Part shown: positions 28,597 to 41,080 of the stretch, piece by piece | How the letters are laid out: each line of letters opens with the position of its first letter | Numbering within the stretch: the first letter of the stretch is position 1 | DNA from: Aplidium turbinatum | Taxonomy: Eukaryota > Chordata > Ascidiacea > Aplousobranchia > Polyclinidae | Reading direction: 5' to 3' | Length of the DNA: 64,000 bases | Assembly: GCA_918807975.1 (NCBI GenBank) | Contig: OU964921.1 | Span: 45,162,498 to 45,226,497 of the forward strand | Notes under the pieces: generated by a model | Databases searched by the model: none | Seen by the model: the letters and a program-made list of their open reading frames with translations, nothing else | What the model was told of the DNA's origin: nothing | Position numbers and translations under genes: made by a program

Positions 28597-31556
28597 GAGG
28601 CCCCCCCAAATTTGGGCTAAATTGGAACCAAGGGTACCTAGTTTAGCTCAAATTTAAGGAGTTAAAACGTTAACACAATTTTAACAGACATAGTACGAAT
28701 TAAGTATGTTTAGTGTTTATGATAATAATGTGGTGTTGTGTTTGTGATATCGTGTCGCGAAGTGATTCTGCGTGATTCCACCGCCTTCCGCAAAGGAATG
28801 TCTGAGTTTGTGCTGTGTTGAAGAGTCCACCTCGTAGAAACAGTAATTGTTTTGTAAGCGCCGTTGAAAACCGTAGCAGGCATTCATTGTTTGTCTGACT
28901 TTTTCTGTTGAAAAGCAGACCATGCCGATTGACTTGATACAAATGTAGCCTTGTCTTGCTTTTTGTTTGCTAGAGATCATCGCAGTTGGAGATCATTGAG
29001 GTCGTCGTAGCATTTAATTGTTGGCATTTGGCTTTTTGTATTCCTTGAGAGGCGCTAGAGAGTCGAGTGCAGGTGGCTCTGGAGCATTTTTTCGTTTCAG
29101 GCGGCAGTACGCATAATCACGTCCTTCTGGTGTTCATGAATGTGGTGTAAGATTTCTGAAAAAGGCAAAGCAAATTGATTACAAGTTCAACTTTAAAATA
29201 TTGAGCGACTTGGTTTATAAGTCGACCTGTACAACATGTAAAGATACGATTTGAAAGGCGAACAAAACTAATTAAAACAAAAGAGCATAGGCATCGACAG
29301 GTCTAACTACCATTCACAAAATCGTATATGTTGATAAGTCTGAACAGTCGTTCAGCAACTGCAAACAAAACACAGAAATAAAAAAAGATACAGTAGGCTA
29401 CATGATTCAACACCATGCGGTTGTTTCATGCAGTATGTAAACTAATGTTTCGTGGGCATATGCATGCTTGCCCAACATAGGTTAAATAGGTTAGTAACAT
29501 GCCATGCCAACCGTTAGATGCGCGCATTTGCATGCCACTCGCAGTCATATTCAACCATACACAATAAACAAAAACGCTTAGCAGACAACCTATAAAGAGA
29601 GAAAGGTTGAAATTGACAACCACTGGATCTGCATTGGAAAAGATGCAGACAGTGGAGAAAAAGACAACGATTTCGTATTAATGCAATATATGCATTTTTC
29701 TTGCGATGAAGCTATATAACCTACAGTGTATAGGCAAGAGCTTTTGAAAAGCAGGTTGGCCATCTTATATAGCCAGACATCGAAGAGCTGACAAAGTGGC
29801 TGAGGTGCACCTCATTCCAAAGTACTTGAAATGGCTATACTGGAAGAAGCTGCAACTTTCCTGCAAGGAACTGCATGGTTGATTAAACAGTCACATGTAT
29901 TTAGAACAAACAAAAATAACCTAATTCTGCGATTACTGCAGACTGTAAAATAAACAAATGGACAAATGCTGGAGTGGTCAATCCTTAAGACCATTCGTCT
30001 TAGCACAACAGCTTGGCGCTGTTAAAAAGACACAAAAAATACAGTATAAAGTTACATAATTACAATATTAAAATACAACGTACAAGTAAATATTTGCAGC
30101 TTTAACCGCATGAGCTGCCCATCGACTGTTCGCCGGATGACGTCACTGATTGATAAGGTTGTTGTTTAGCTACATTTCCGGGGTTCGAAGGTGCATCACT
30201 GTTGTTCACAGCGTGTGACATCATTGGTGGCGATTATAGCACTGTTGACGAAAAAAACGTTATACAGCAACATAACTAAAACATCGAAAACTGTTCACCC
30301 AACGTGAACACTAAACACTAAGATTAGCCACGTCAACCCTATGGGTTGTCTTGAAGATTTTCAGCGATATGCTACAAAACGGTTATCCAACATTGATCAG
30401 CCATATTTCGATACACAATTACAAATGGAAGAAATTATATAGTGTCAGTTGAGTCGAGGGAGATTGGCGTCATCAATGGATTGTTTTGCTGAGTAAAAGT
30501 TAATTGTGATGGATAGTGCTGTTTTGTCGATCTCAGCACCAGAACACGTGACAGCGATTCTGCCTTCTCAATCTCAAGAGACAAAAGATAATGGCCAAAT
30601 GCCAAGCAAGCTTACACACAAAAGTTCCATTATCAGGGTAAAAAAAAAGAACTGTGCATAGACAGTAGTGCAATGCAAACAGAAACAACGCTTCTTAAAT
30701 CATGTTAGCTCCTAGTAATATTAAAAAAAATTGGGGCACACGAAAAGTACAACCTCTTTGGGTGGCTTCGCATAATTTCCCCTGTCTTTGCGCCACAGAG
30801 TTATACAAACTGATGCTTCAGCCGAGAACATAAGGGTGGCAAAGTTGTGAAGCAAAGTCTTCACAATGATTTCTCCTATTTGGAGATGCTCCTTGTCGGA
30901 GTAAAAAGACGCACAAACTCACGGATGGTTGCTTGGAAGCGACACCATAACGCTTTGCAGAGCTGTGCCTGCACGTGTACGTCTGTATAAAAAGTGAGAT
31001 TGAGGCTCGAACCTGGCAATCTGCCATGCTAGTTGCATGTAAGGAGGCAAAAATAAAAAAAATATATTAAAATGAGCTAAAGATTTAAGTAACATTTGAC
31101 ACTGCGATAAATCTACAAAAAATTACATAATTATGTTTCCCTGCAACGGCAACTTGTTGGCAATTAGTAGGCTTTATCTAAGCAACGTTTAAAAACATTA
31201 CATTGGCAATTGGCGTTTTGGCATAAAATTAAATAAATTGTCGACATCGGCTGCTGAAAGTAGTCTGCCGTTGAACGATTCGCTTTATTGAGCAAACAAG
31301 AAAAATCAGTTACGTTTAACAAGCAATAAATTGCCGGCATGGTGCTTTAAAAAAGTAGGCTACAATACGCTACAGAAAAATTGTTAAAAAATCGACGCGT
31401 GAAATCATAAAAGGTGACATGTTTTTACAAAATAATTGTGAGCTCGTGTTTTTTTTTATTATTGACGTAGAAATAAAAGTTTTGTAGCATAATATACTTA
31501 CCAGAGTCTCCATATTTTGGTTATCTTGTTAAACTTACTTTTATTTTTAAAAACCT

Positions 31557-31575
31557 AATCACGTCGGGGTCACCA
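31557..31575 (-). other. Primer binding site complementary to tRNA-Trp
   Basis: On the minus strand, one base after the 5' LTR, stands TGGTGACCCCGACGTGATT. This is the exact complement of the CCA-tailed 3' end of the tRNA-Trp encoded at 63772-63843 in this window, over 19 bases. Confidence 0.88.
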
Positions 31576-31576
31576 A

Positions 31577-32085
31577 TGTGGTAATATTTTATTATTATTA
31601 TATTTAAGTATAAGTTTATAAGTTGAATTAAGATGAAGGCTGTCTGACTACCTGATGAAATTTCTATCTATCTAATTTATCTAGTTTGGCTATCTGACTC
31701 CATGAACTGATTTCCACACAATTGTTATTCGAATTATAATTTTAAGTTATCAGAAGGTGTTCATATAATATTGTAGGTCTTTAACACAATTTGAATTTAA
31801 ACAGTACAGAATAATGAAATTACAGGATAGTGAAACATTATCACGAGTTATTACATTTTAATTAAACAATCAATTTAATGTTTTTCTGAGAGCTGAACTA
31901 GTCTAACTGAGCTCGTTTGATGTGAGCTGGTTTCGTGTGATAGAGCTCTGGTCAAAGGACGAACAAACCATTTTATTTTCTGTTCCCTTTTTCTTATTTA
32001 CTTCGGGAGCAGTTTAAATGGAAAATTACAGAAACTTTAGTAAAAGGCAGGAAAACTTAATATGTTGAAATAATGAATCGCTACA
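31577..32085 (-). repeat. 5' LTR of the first LTR retroelement
   Basis: A 509-bp copy nearly identical to 28088-28596. It fixes the element's direction because the primer site lies on its left. Confidence 0.9.
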
Positions 32086-32154
32086 GTTGCGACCATGCCA
32101 TAACTAATTGTCTTGCTTTGGCATCATGCACGTTGTAGCGTCCGTGTTTTTTCA

Positions 32155-32240
32155 CTTCTACCCTTTTCTAGACCCCTGCTATGTTTGACATATATTGTTT
32201 TTCGTTGTGATGGTCAGAAATAAAAACTAACTGAACTAAT
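32155..32240 (+). repeat. Short interspersed repeat, second copy
   Basis: Same family as 25156-25235 and 49711-49806. Its last eight bases (GAACTAAT) became the target duplication of the hAT-type element that follows. Confidence 0.55.
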
Positions 32241-35200
32241 CAGTGCTTCCACTTTTACAAAGCTAGATTACCACTTGTATTACCACATTTGGTGCTGGTT
32301 TAGGATCGGCCGCCTTGGTTAGTGACGTCACAAAAATCTGTGACGTCATGCAAAAAAACGCAACTACTTGTAGGAAGGGTGCAAAAACGCGGAATAGAAG
32401 TAAAAGCGGAAAGCCTATTGATTTTTAAATATTTGTAGGCATTATTATTGATCTAGCGCTAACTTAAACTGTTACTATTTTGTACCAATTCTCAGCAATT
32501 CATTTTTACAATAAAAACACTTGCTTTATTAACGTAACAACTTTCACGTTTATATGTTATCTACAAAACGAGCAATCGTGGTTCAGTATAAGCCGGCCAC
32601 AGTTTGCTGTGATCGATGAATACTGCCTCCACCAAATATACTGTAGCTTTCTCATTTCTGCTCGGATTCTAACAATTTTACTATCGTTGGATGGCATTAT
32701 GCTTTATCTACTCGAATAGATTAATTGCCAATCTAAAGTAGGCATTACATTTATGTAGCGCTAACTTAAACTTTACTATTTTGTACCAATTCTCAGCAAT
32801 TCATTTTTTACAATAAAAATACCAAACCAACACAAATTAAAAGAGTATGTCTTGCTTTATTCACCAAACAACTTTCACATTTATATCTAATCCACAAAAC
32901 GAGCAATCGTTGTTCAAACGTAACCGCTCGAAGAAGCTTTTTACCAAAACAATGCAAACACAAAGCGATCAGTTTCCAGTGTTCATTACAAGCCGCCCAC
33001 AGTTTGCTGTGATGGATGAATACTGCCTCCACCAAATGTGCTGTAGCTTTCTCATTTCTGCTCGGATTTGAGAAATCTTACCATCGTTGGAAAGCACGAT
33101 ACTGCATCTATCCGAATTCATTAGCTGCAAGTTTAAAGTAGGCATTATATTGATCTAGCGCTAACTTAAACTTTACTATTTTGTACCAATTCTCAGCAAT
33201 TCATTTTTTACAATAAAAATACCAAACCAACACAAATTAAAAGAGTATGTCTTGGTTGATTCATATGTTAACTTTCACATTTATATCTAATCCACAAAAC
33301 GAGCAATCGTTGTTCAAACGTAACCGCTCGACGAAGCTTTTTTCCAATGCATTTTTCAAGGCGATTCGATCGTGGTCCAGCATAAGCCGCCCACAGTTTG
33401 ATGTGATCGGTGAATAGTGCCTCCACCAAATATGCTGTAGCTTTCTCATTTCTGCTCGGATTTTAACAATTTTCCTATCGTTGGATGGCATTATGCTTCA
33501 TCTATACGAATCAGTTAACCCTAATTCACAAATAAACACTGGAGCCATTAACTGATGGTTTAAACTTTACTATTTTGTACCAATTCTCAGCAATTCATTT
33601 TTTACAATAAAAATACCAAACCAACACAAATTAAAAGAGTATGTCTTGGTTTATTCATATGTTAACTTTCACATTTATATCTAATCCACAAAACGAGCAA
33701 TCGTTGTTCAAACGTAACCGCTCGACGAAGCTTTTTACCAAAACAATGCAAACACAAAGCGATCAGTTTCCAGTGTTCATTACAAGCCGCCCACAGTTTG
33801 CTGTGATCGATGAATACTGCCTCCACCAAATGTGCTGTAGCTTTCTCATTTCTGCTTGGATTTGAGAAATTTTACCATCGTTGGAATGCACGATACTGCA
33901 TCTATCCGAATTCATTAGCTGCAAGTTTAAAGTAGGCATTATATTGATCTAGCGCTAACTTAAACTTTACTATTTTGTACCAATTCTCAGCAATTCATTT
34001 TTTACAATAAAAATACCAAACCAACACAAATTAAAAGAGTATGTCTTGGTTTATTCATATGTTAACTTTCACATTTATATCTAATCCACAAAACGAGCAA
34101 TCGTTGTTCAAACGTAACCGCTCGACGAAGCTTTTTTCCAATGCATTTTTCAAGGCGAATTCGATCGTGGTCCAGCATAAGCCGCCCACAGTTTGATGTG
34201 ATCGGTGAATAGTGCCTCCACCAAATATGCTGTAGCTTTCTCATTTCTGCTCGGATTTTAACAATTTTACTATCGTTGGATGGCATTATGCTTCATCTAT
34301 ACGAATCAGTTAACCCTAATACACAAATAAACACTGGAGCCATTAACTGATGGTTTAAACTTTACTATTTTGTACCAATTCTCAGCAATTCATTTTTTAC
34401 AATAAAAATACCAAACCAACACAAATTAAAAGAGTATGTCTTGGTTTATTCATATGTTAACTTTCACATTTATATCTAATCCACAAAACGAGCAATCGTT
34501 GTTCAAACGTAACCGCTCGACGAAGCTTTTTACCAAAACAATGCAAACACAAAGCGATCAGTTTCCAGTGTTCATTACAAGCCGCCCACAGTTTGCTGTG
34601 ATCGATGAATACTGCCTCCACCAAATGTGCTGTAGCTTTCTCATTTCTGCTTGGATTTGAGAAATTTTACCATCGTTGGAATGCACGATACTGCATCTAT
34701 CCGAATTCATTGGTTGCAAGTTTAAAGTATGCATTATATTGATCTAGCACTAACTTAAACTTTACTATTTTGTACCAATTCTCAGCAATTCATTTTTTAC
34801 AATAAAAATACCAAACCAACACAAATTAAAAGAGTATGTCTTGGTTTATTCATATGTTAACTTTCACATTTATATCTAATCCACAAAACGAGCAATCGTT
34901 GTTCAAACGTAACCGCTTGACCAAGCTTTTTTTCAATGCATTTTTCAAGGCGATTCGATCGTGGTCCAGTATAATCCGCCCACAGTTTGATGTGATCGGT
35001 GAATACTGCCTCCACCGGCTACGTTTGAACAACGATTTCTCGTTTTGTGGATTAGATATAAATGTGAAAGTTAACATTTGAATAAAGCAAGACATAGGCT
35101 ACTCTTTTAATTTGTGTTGGTTTGGTATTTTTATTGTAAAAAATGAATTGCTGAGAATTGGTACAAAATAGTAAAGTTTAAGTTAGCGCTGCATAAATAT

Positions 35201-37969
35201 AGTGCCTACTTTAGATTGGCAATTAATCCATTCGGGTAGATGAAGCATAATGCCATCCAACGATAGGAAAATTGTTAAAATCCGAGTAGAAATGAGAAAG
35301 CTACAGCATATTTGGTGGAGGCAGTATTCATCGATCACGTGAAACTGTGGGCGGCTTATACTGAACCACGATCGAATCGCCTTGAAAAATGCATTGGAAA
35401 AAAGCTTCGTCGAGCGGTTACGTTTGAACAACGATTTCTCGTTTTGTAGATAACATATAAACGTGAAAGTTGTTAGGTTAATAAAACAAGACATACTCTT
35501 TTAATTTGTGTTGGTTTGGTATTTTTATTGCAAAAATTGAATTGCTGAGAATTGGTACAAAATAGTAAAGTTTAAGTTACCGCTACATAAATATAATGCC
35601 TACTTTAGATTGGCAATTAATCCATTCGGATAGATGAAGCATAATGCCATCCAACGATAGGAAAATTGTTAAAATCCGAGCAGAAATGAGAAAGCTACAG
35701 CATATTTGGTGGAGGCACTATTCACCGATCACATCAAACTGTGGGCGGCTTGTATTGAACACTCGAAACTGATCGCTTTGTGTTTGCATTGTTTTGGTAA
35801 AAAGCTTCGTCGAGCGGTTACGTTTGAACAACGATTGCTCGCTTTGTGGATTAGATATAAATGTGAAAGTTGTTAGGTGAATAAAGCAAGACATACTCTT
35901 TTAATTTGTGTTGGTTTGGTATTTTTATTGTAAAAAATGAATTGCTGAGAATTGGTACAAAATAGTAAAGTTTAAATTAGCGCTACATAAATATAATGCC
36001 TACTTTAGATTGGCAATTAATCCATTCGGGTAGATGAAGCATAATGCCATCCAACGATAGTAAAATTGTTAGAATCCGAGCAGAAATGAGAAAGCTACAG
36101 CATATTTGGTGGAGGCAGTATTCATCGATCACAGCAAACTGTGGGCGGCTTATACTTAACCACGATCGAATCGCCTTGAAAAATGCATTGGAAAAAAGCT
36201 TCGTCGAGCGGTTACGTTTGAACAACGATTTCTCGTTTTGTAGATAACATATAAACGTGAAAGTTGTTAGGTTAATAAAGCAAAACATACTCTTTTAATT
36301 TGTGTTGGCTTGGTATTTTTATTGTAAAAATTGAATTGCTGAGAATTGGTACAAAATAGTAAAGTTTAAGTTAGCGCTACATAAATATAGTGCCTACTTT
36401 AGATTGGCAATTAATCCATTCGGGTAGATGAAGCATAATGCCATCCAACGATAGAAAAATTGTTAGAACACTCGAAACTGATCGCTTTGTGTTTGCATTG
36501 TTTTGGTAAAAAGCTTCGTCGAGCGGTTACGTTTGAACAACGATTGCTCGTTTTGTGGATTAGATATAAATGTGAAAGTTAACATATGAATAAACCAAGA
36601 CATACTCTTTTAATTTGTGTTGGTTTGGTATTTTTATTGTAAAAAATGAATTGCTGAGAATTGGTACAAAATAGTAAAGTTTAAGTTAGCGCTACATAAA
36701 TGTAATGCCTACTTTAGACTGGCAATTAATCCATTCGAGTAGATGAATCATAATGCCATCCAACGATAGTAAAATTGTTAGAATCCAAGCAGAAATGAGA
36801 AAGCTACAGCATATTTGGTGGAGGCAGTATTCATCGATCACAGCAAACTGTGGGCGGCTTATACTGAACCACGATTGCTCGTTTTGTAGATAACATATAA
36901 ACGTGAAAGTTGTTACGTTAATAAAGCAAGTATTTTTATTGTAAAAATTCAATTGCTGAGAATTGATACAAAATAGTAACAGTTTAAGTTAGCGCTTGAT
37001 CAATAATAATGCCTACAAATATTTAAAAATCAATAGGCTTTCCGCTTTTACTTCTATTCCGCGTTTTTGCACCCTTCCTAAAAGTAGTTGCGTTTTTTTG
37101 CATGACGTCACAGATTTTTGTGACGTCACTAACCAAGGCGGCTGATCCTAAACCAGCACCCCACATTTGTCCTCAGATTACCACATTTTTTACTGTGATT
37201 TTCTTCCCGATTTAACCGTATTTTCACTTACTTTTACATGAACAAAGTAGCTATTTTTACCCATTTGTTGCCATGGTTACAATCAGCTGTTGCCAAAGTT
37301 AGGATTAAAGTTAGGAAGGGTTAGACTTAGGAATAAAAAGGTTAGGGTTTTGATCTTTACCCAGAACTAAAAAAAAATTCCAAAATGCAAGTTTTTGATT
37401 TCAACAGCTTTAAACTTTTCTCAAATTAGGACAGAATTCCTTATCTGGCAACGCTATTATTTGGCTATATTTACACTATATAGTGTAAAATAAGGTCTAA
37501 AACAACTAGGCTACTCAGTTTATAAACGGTACCACTTATTAAAACGCTTGAAATAAGTAAGCAAAGTACTGTACTTGACACCGCAACTAGAATCTGAACA
37601 ACATCTTGACTATGAATATGATCATCATGGTTACCATCACATGGTTACCCTACGTTCAAAGTCAAAAGTCAGGACGCATTCCAAAATCAAACCGAAAACA
37701 GCGGAAAATGCTAGTAGCATGCTATTATAAGTAGGCTAGTTTTGTGCATATCTGTTCGATTCGGAAGACAACAGTTTAAATGCTCTTATTTATTGATAGT
37801 ATTTTATGTCAAATTTTCAAAATTTATAATTTCCACATTTTGGCAACATCTCCACACAAAATTCCCATATTACCACTAAATTACCACAAATTTTTCATTA
37901 CCACATTTTTACCACAAGTATGATGAAAATTCCACAATTGTGGTAATTACCACCAAAGTGGAAGCGCTG
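32241..37969. mobile_element. hAT-type element split by a foldback element
   Basis: Ends CAGTGCTTCCACTTT and AAAGTGGAAGCGCTG, flanked by perfect GAACTAAT repeats (32233-32240 and 37970-37977). Without the 4.87-kb insertion it is only about 850 bp, rich in TTACCACA motifs, and has no transposase. The foldback element entered 50 bp from its left end. Confidence 0.85.
32291..37160. mobile_element. 4.87-kb foldback element built of tandem units
   Basis: The ends are GGTGCTGGTTTAGGATC and GATCCTAAACCAGCACC, flanked by the perfect 8-bp duplication CCACATTT (32283-32290 and 37161-37168). About 170 bp of unique arm on each side (with TGACGTCAC and GTGACGTCA) lead into tandem units of roughly 300-400 bp. 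Seven units run forward (marker CAGCAATTCATTTT near 32494, 32792, 33194, 33590, 33991, 34385 and 34783) and six run in reverse (near 35142, 35541, 35938, 36331, 36646 and 36950). The turning point is near 35018. All open frames inside are repeat copies on both strands, so coding is unlikely. The 8-bp duplication points to hAT- or P-type machinery. Confidence 0.92.
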
Positions 37970-37977
37970 GAACTAAT

Positions 37978-38485
37978 ATCCACTGCATTTTCATGAAAAC
38001 CTGGATCACTTAAGTTGCCAGGATTATACCAAACTGGTAACCCTGCCTGACCGAGGCCTCCAAAAACGCTGCTCCTCAATGAAATAACTACGAATTAGGT
38101 AAAAATCTTAAACATGATACAATTTTTACATAAAACGTTATATTATTTAAAAAAAAAAGTAGCCCAATTGGGCGCCAGCCAAAAAAGCGCGCCCAACGCG
38201 AATTTTTGGCGCCTGGAGAAATCAAAAGTAGCCCGATTGGGCGTAAAAGCGCCCAATCTGGCAACCTGATTATTATGCTTTGCGCTAGTCAAAGGTTCAG
38301 TGTTGCCAAATGAATTTCCCCTACGTTTCAACTTTGACAGGGGCCAAACTATGTAGCGGCAGCAACTTAGCATTCTGACATATTCGTATTAGTATTATAC
38401 TTTACAGTCCAAACCCTCACGTATTTAACTTTTTACCTTAAACTTTTAATTTTTCAACTTTGTGAATTGGGCATCACTGGCCATA
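37978..38485. other. Spacer with a diverged repeat scrap
   Basis: 38155-38275 (AGTAGCCCAATTGGGCGCC ... CTGGCAACCTG) is related to the AGCCCAA-rich stretch at 26520-26640, so both are probably ends of one decayed repeat. Nothing coding. Confidence 0.35.
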
Positions 38486-38797
38486 GGTTGGTTGGTTTTG
38501 AATCTTTATCCTCGGACTGACAAAGCCTTGATAGGTTATAGGCCTATTCCTGGTAGTTTCGCATAGCCTACTTGTAGAATGTAGAGGCTCTTGACGCAGG
38601 GCCAGTTACCGAGATTGGCAGCGTGAGGTATTCCGATTGTTGAAGTGTTGTTGTCGGGGAATGATTCCATTCACTAGGTGCGGTGCTGAATGGAGAGCAG
38701 TCCTTAGAATGCGTTGCTAAAGCGCACATCCCAAGAGTTGAACCAGCGCCGCTTGATCTTGAGCCAGGCTCGTAACTACTGAGCTAACTGGACGGGC
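38486..38797 (-). repeat. tRNA-derived SINE
   Basis: A full-length-looking copy on the minus strand. The head on the right reads TTAGCTCAGTAGTTACG (A-box-like), then GGTTCAACTCTTGG (B-box-like). The tail on the left is GATAAAGATTCAAAACCAACC. Slightly longer than its relatives because of small insertions. Confidence 0.8.
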
Positions 38798-39078
38798 TAC
38801 TACTTCGGCATCACTGCGTACCGCACAGAACCACAGCTAAAGCAAAAAACAGACGCACATCACAATCAATCTGCAAAAACATTTTGATGACGCAACCGGA
38901 GGCATCGAAAAAACGCAAGGTTATGTACAGAGATGTACGTATAGGCCTACGTCGCAAATTCTACGCCGTAGAGTTGTGGCATAGACGTTTGTTTACGCTA
39001 ACGCTTACGGCCACATTTTTTTGGATAGTTGTCGCTTAAGACTACGCCGTAAAGTTTTCTCGTTTTTTTAGCGTATAG

Positions 39079-40997
39079 TGTGGTAATAATTACATATAGG
39101 TCTATTGTTATTTAAGGTCTAATGTTTGTTTATATCTTGAATTAATATTAAGGCTGTCTAACTACCTGATGAAAGTTCTATTTATCTAATTTAGCTATCT
39201 GACTCCATAAAATAATTTCCACACAATTATTGTTATTCGAATTATAATTTTAAGTTATCAGAAGGTGTTCGTATAATATTGTAGGTCTATAACACAAATT
39301 GAATTTAAACATTACAGAATAGTGAAATTGCAGGATCGTGAAACATTATCACGAGTTATTACATTTTAATTAAACAATTAATTTAATGTTTTTCTGAGAG
39401 CTGAACTGGTCTAACTGAGCTGGTTTGATGTGAGCTGGTTTCGTGTGAGCTCGTCCGATTTGATAGAGCTCTTTGTCTAATTGAGCTGGTTTGATGCGAT
39501 AGAGCTCTCGTCAAAGGGCGAACAAACCCTTTTATTTTCTGTTCCCTTTTTTCTATTTACTTCGGGAGCAGTTTACATGAAAAATTACAGAAACTTTAGT
39601 AAAAGGCAGGAAAACTTATATGTTGAAATAATGGATCGCTACAGAGGCCCCCCAAATTTGGGCTAAATTGGAACCAAGGGTACCAAGTTTAGCTCAAATT
39701 TAAGGAGTTAAAACGTTAACACAATTGTAACAGACATACCGTAGTATGAAATAGGTATGTTTAGTGTTTATGATAATAATGTGGTGTTGTGTTTGTGATA
39801 TCGTGTCGCGAAGTGATTTTGCGTGGTTCCACCGCCTTCCGCAAAGGAATGTCTGAGTTTGTGCTGTGTTGAAGAGTCCACCTCGTAGAAACATTAATTG
39901 TTTTGTAAGCGCCGTTGAAAACCGTAGCAGGCATTCATTGTTTGTCTGGCTCTTTCTGTTGAAAAGCAGACCATGCCGATTGACTTGATACAAATGTAGC
40001 CTTGTCTCCTTTTTGTTTGCTAGAGATCATCGCAGTTGGAGATCATTGAGGTCGTCGTAGCATTTAATTGTTGGCATTTGGCTTTTTGTATTCTTTGAGA
40101 GGCGCTAGAGAGTCGAGTGCAGGTGGCTCTAGATCAATTTTTTTGTTTCAGGCGGCAGTACGCATAATCACGTCCTTCTGTTCATGAATATGATGCAAGA
40201 TTTCTGAAAAAGGCAAAGCAAATTGATTACAAGTTCAACTTTGAAATATTTAGCGACTTGGTGTATAAGTTGACCTGTACAAAATGTAAAGATACGATCT
40301 GAACGGCGAACAAAACTAATTAAAACAAAAGAAGTTTTGTAGCATAATGTACTTACCAGAGTCTCCATATTTTGGTTATCTTGTTAAACTTACTTTTATT
40401 TTTAAAACCCTACTTACGTGTGGGGTAACCAATGCGGTAATAATTATATATAGGTCTATTGTTATTTAAGGTCTAATGTTTGTTTATATCTTGAATTAAT
40501 ATTAAGGCTGCCTAACTACCTGATGAAAGTTCTATTTATCTAATTTAGCTATCTGACTCCATGAAATAATTTCCACACAATTATTGTTATTCGAATTATA
40601 ATTTTAAGTTATCAGAAGGTGTTCGTATAATATTGTAGGTCTATAACACAAATTGAATTTAAACATTACAGAATAGTGAAATTGCAGGATCGTGAAACAT
40701 TATCACGAGTTATTACATTTTAATTAAACAATCAATTTAATGTTTTTCTGAGAGCTGAACTGGTCTAACTGAGCTGGTTTGATGTGAGCTGGTTTCGTGT
40801 GAGCTCGTCCGATTTGATAGAGCTCTTTGTCTAATTGAGCTGGTTTGATGTGATAGAGCTCTCGTCAAAGGGCGAACAAACCCTTTTATTTTCTGTTCCC
40901 TTTTTTCTATTTACTTCGGGAGCAGTTTACATGGAAAATTACAGAAACTTTAGTAAAAGGCAGGAAAACTTATATGTTGAAATAATGGATCGCTACA
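39079..40997 (-). mobile_element. Second, shorter LTR retroelement of the same family
   Basis: Two 565-bp LTRs (39079-39643 and 40433-40997) surround only about 790 bp. The target duplication is ATAG at 39075-39078 and 40998-41001. LTRs and internal DNA are related to the 28088-32085 element, but the LTR has an expanded GAGCTGGTTTGATGTGAGC-type tandem block and about 2.2 kb of internal DNA is absent. About seven differences between its LTRs suggest a somewhat older insertion. No coding capacity; a fossil or a passively moved derivative. Confidence 0.88.
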
Positions 40998-41080
40998 ATA
41001 GCGTCAACGTATAGGCTACTTTTTAATGTCTATGCTGTTGTTTGCATTTTTCTTATCAAACTGCGAAATGTTTTTTTCGC

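Larger units (their letters stand above)
28088..32085 (-). mobile_element. LTR retroelement without recognisable gag/pol
   Basis: Two 509-bp direct repeats (28088-28596 and 31577-32085) bound an internal region of about 3 kb. The element reads on the minus strand: LTRs start TGTAGCGATT and end TTACCACA, a primer site follows the right-hand LTR, and a G-rich purine tract (GGGGGGGCCTC) precedes the left-hand one. The target duplication is GTTG at 28084-28087 and 32086-32089. I counted about three differences between the LTRs, so the insertion is recent. No gag, pol or env is recognisable, so it is a non-autonomous element moved by proteins from elsewhere. Family not determined (Ty3/Gypsy- or BEL-like). 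Confidence 0.88.

Noticed and set aside
28700-28942. An 80-codon minus-strand frame that is also present at 39700-39993
   Set aside because: Both lie in related LTR elements of recent common origin, so shared openness does not show coding; no known domain.
32480-36952. Many open frames of 67-103 codons on both strands inside the foldback element
   Set aside because: They are the same repeat unit read in several frames and both directions; their similarity comes from tandem repetition, with no domain or start context.
32283-37977. CRISPR-like or centromeric satellite array
   Set aside because: The array is bounded by transposon ends and target duplications and inverts in the middle, so it is a mobile element and not a satellite or CRISPR.
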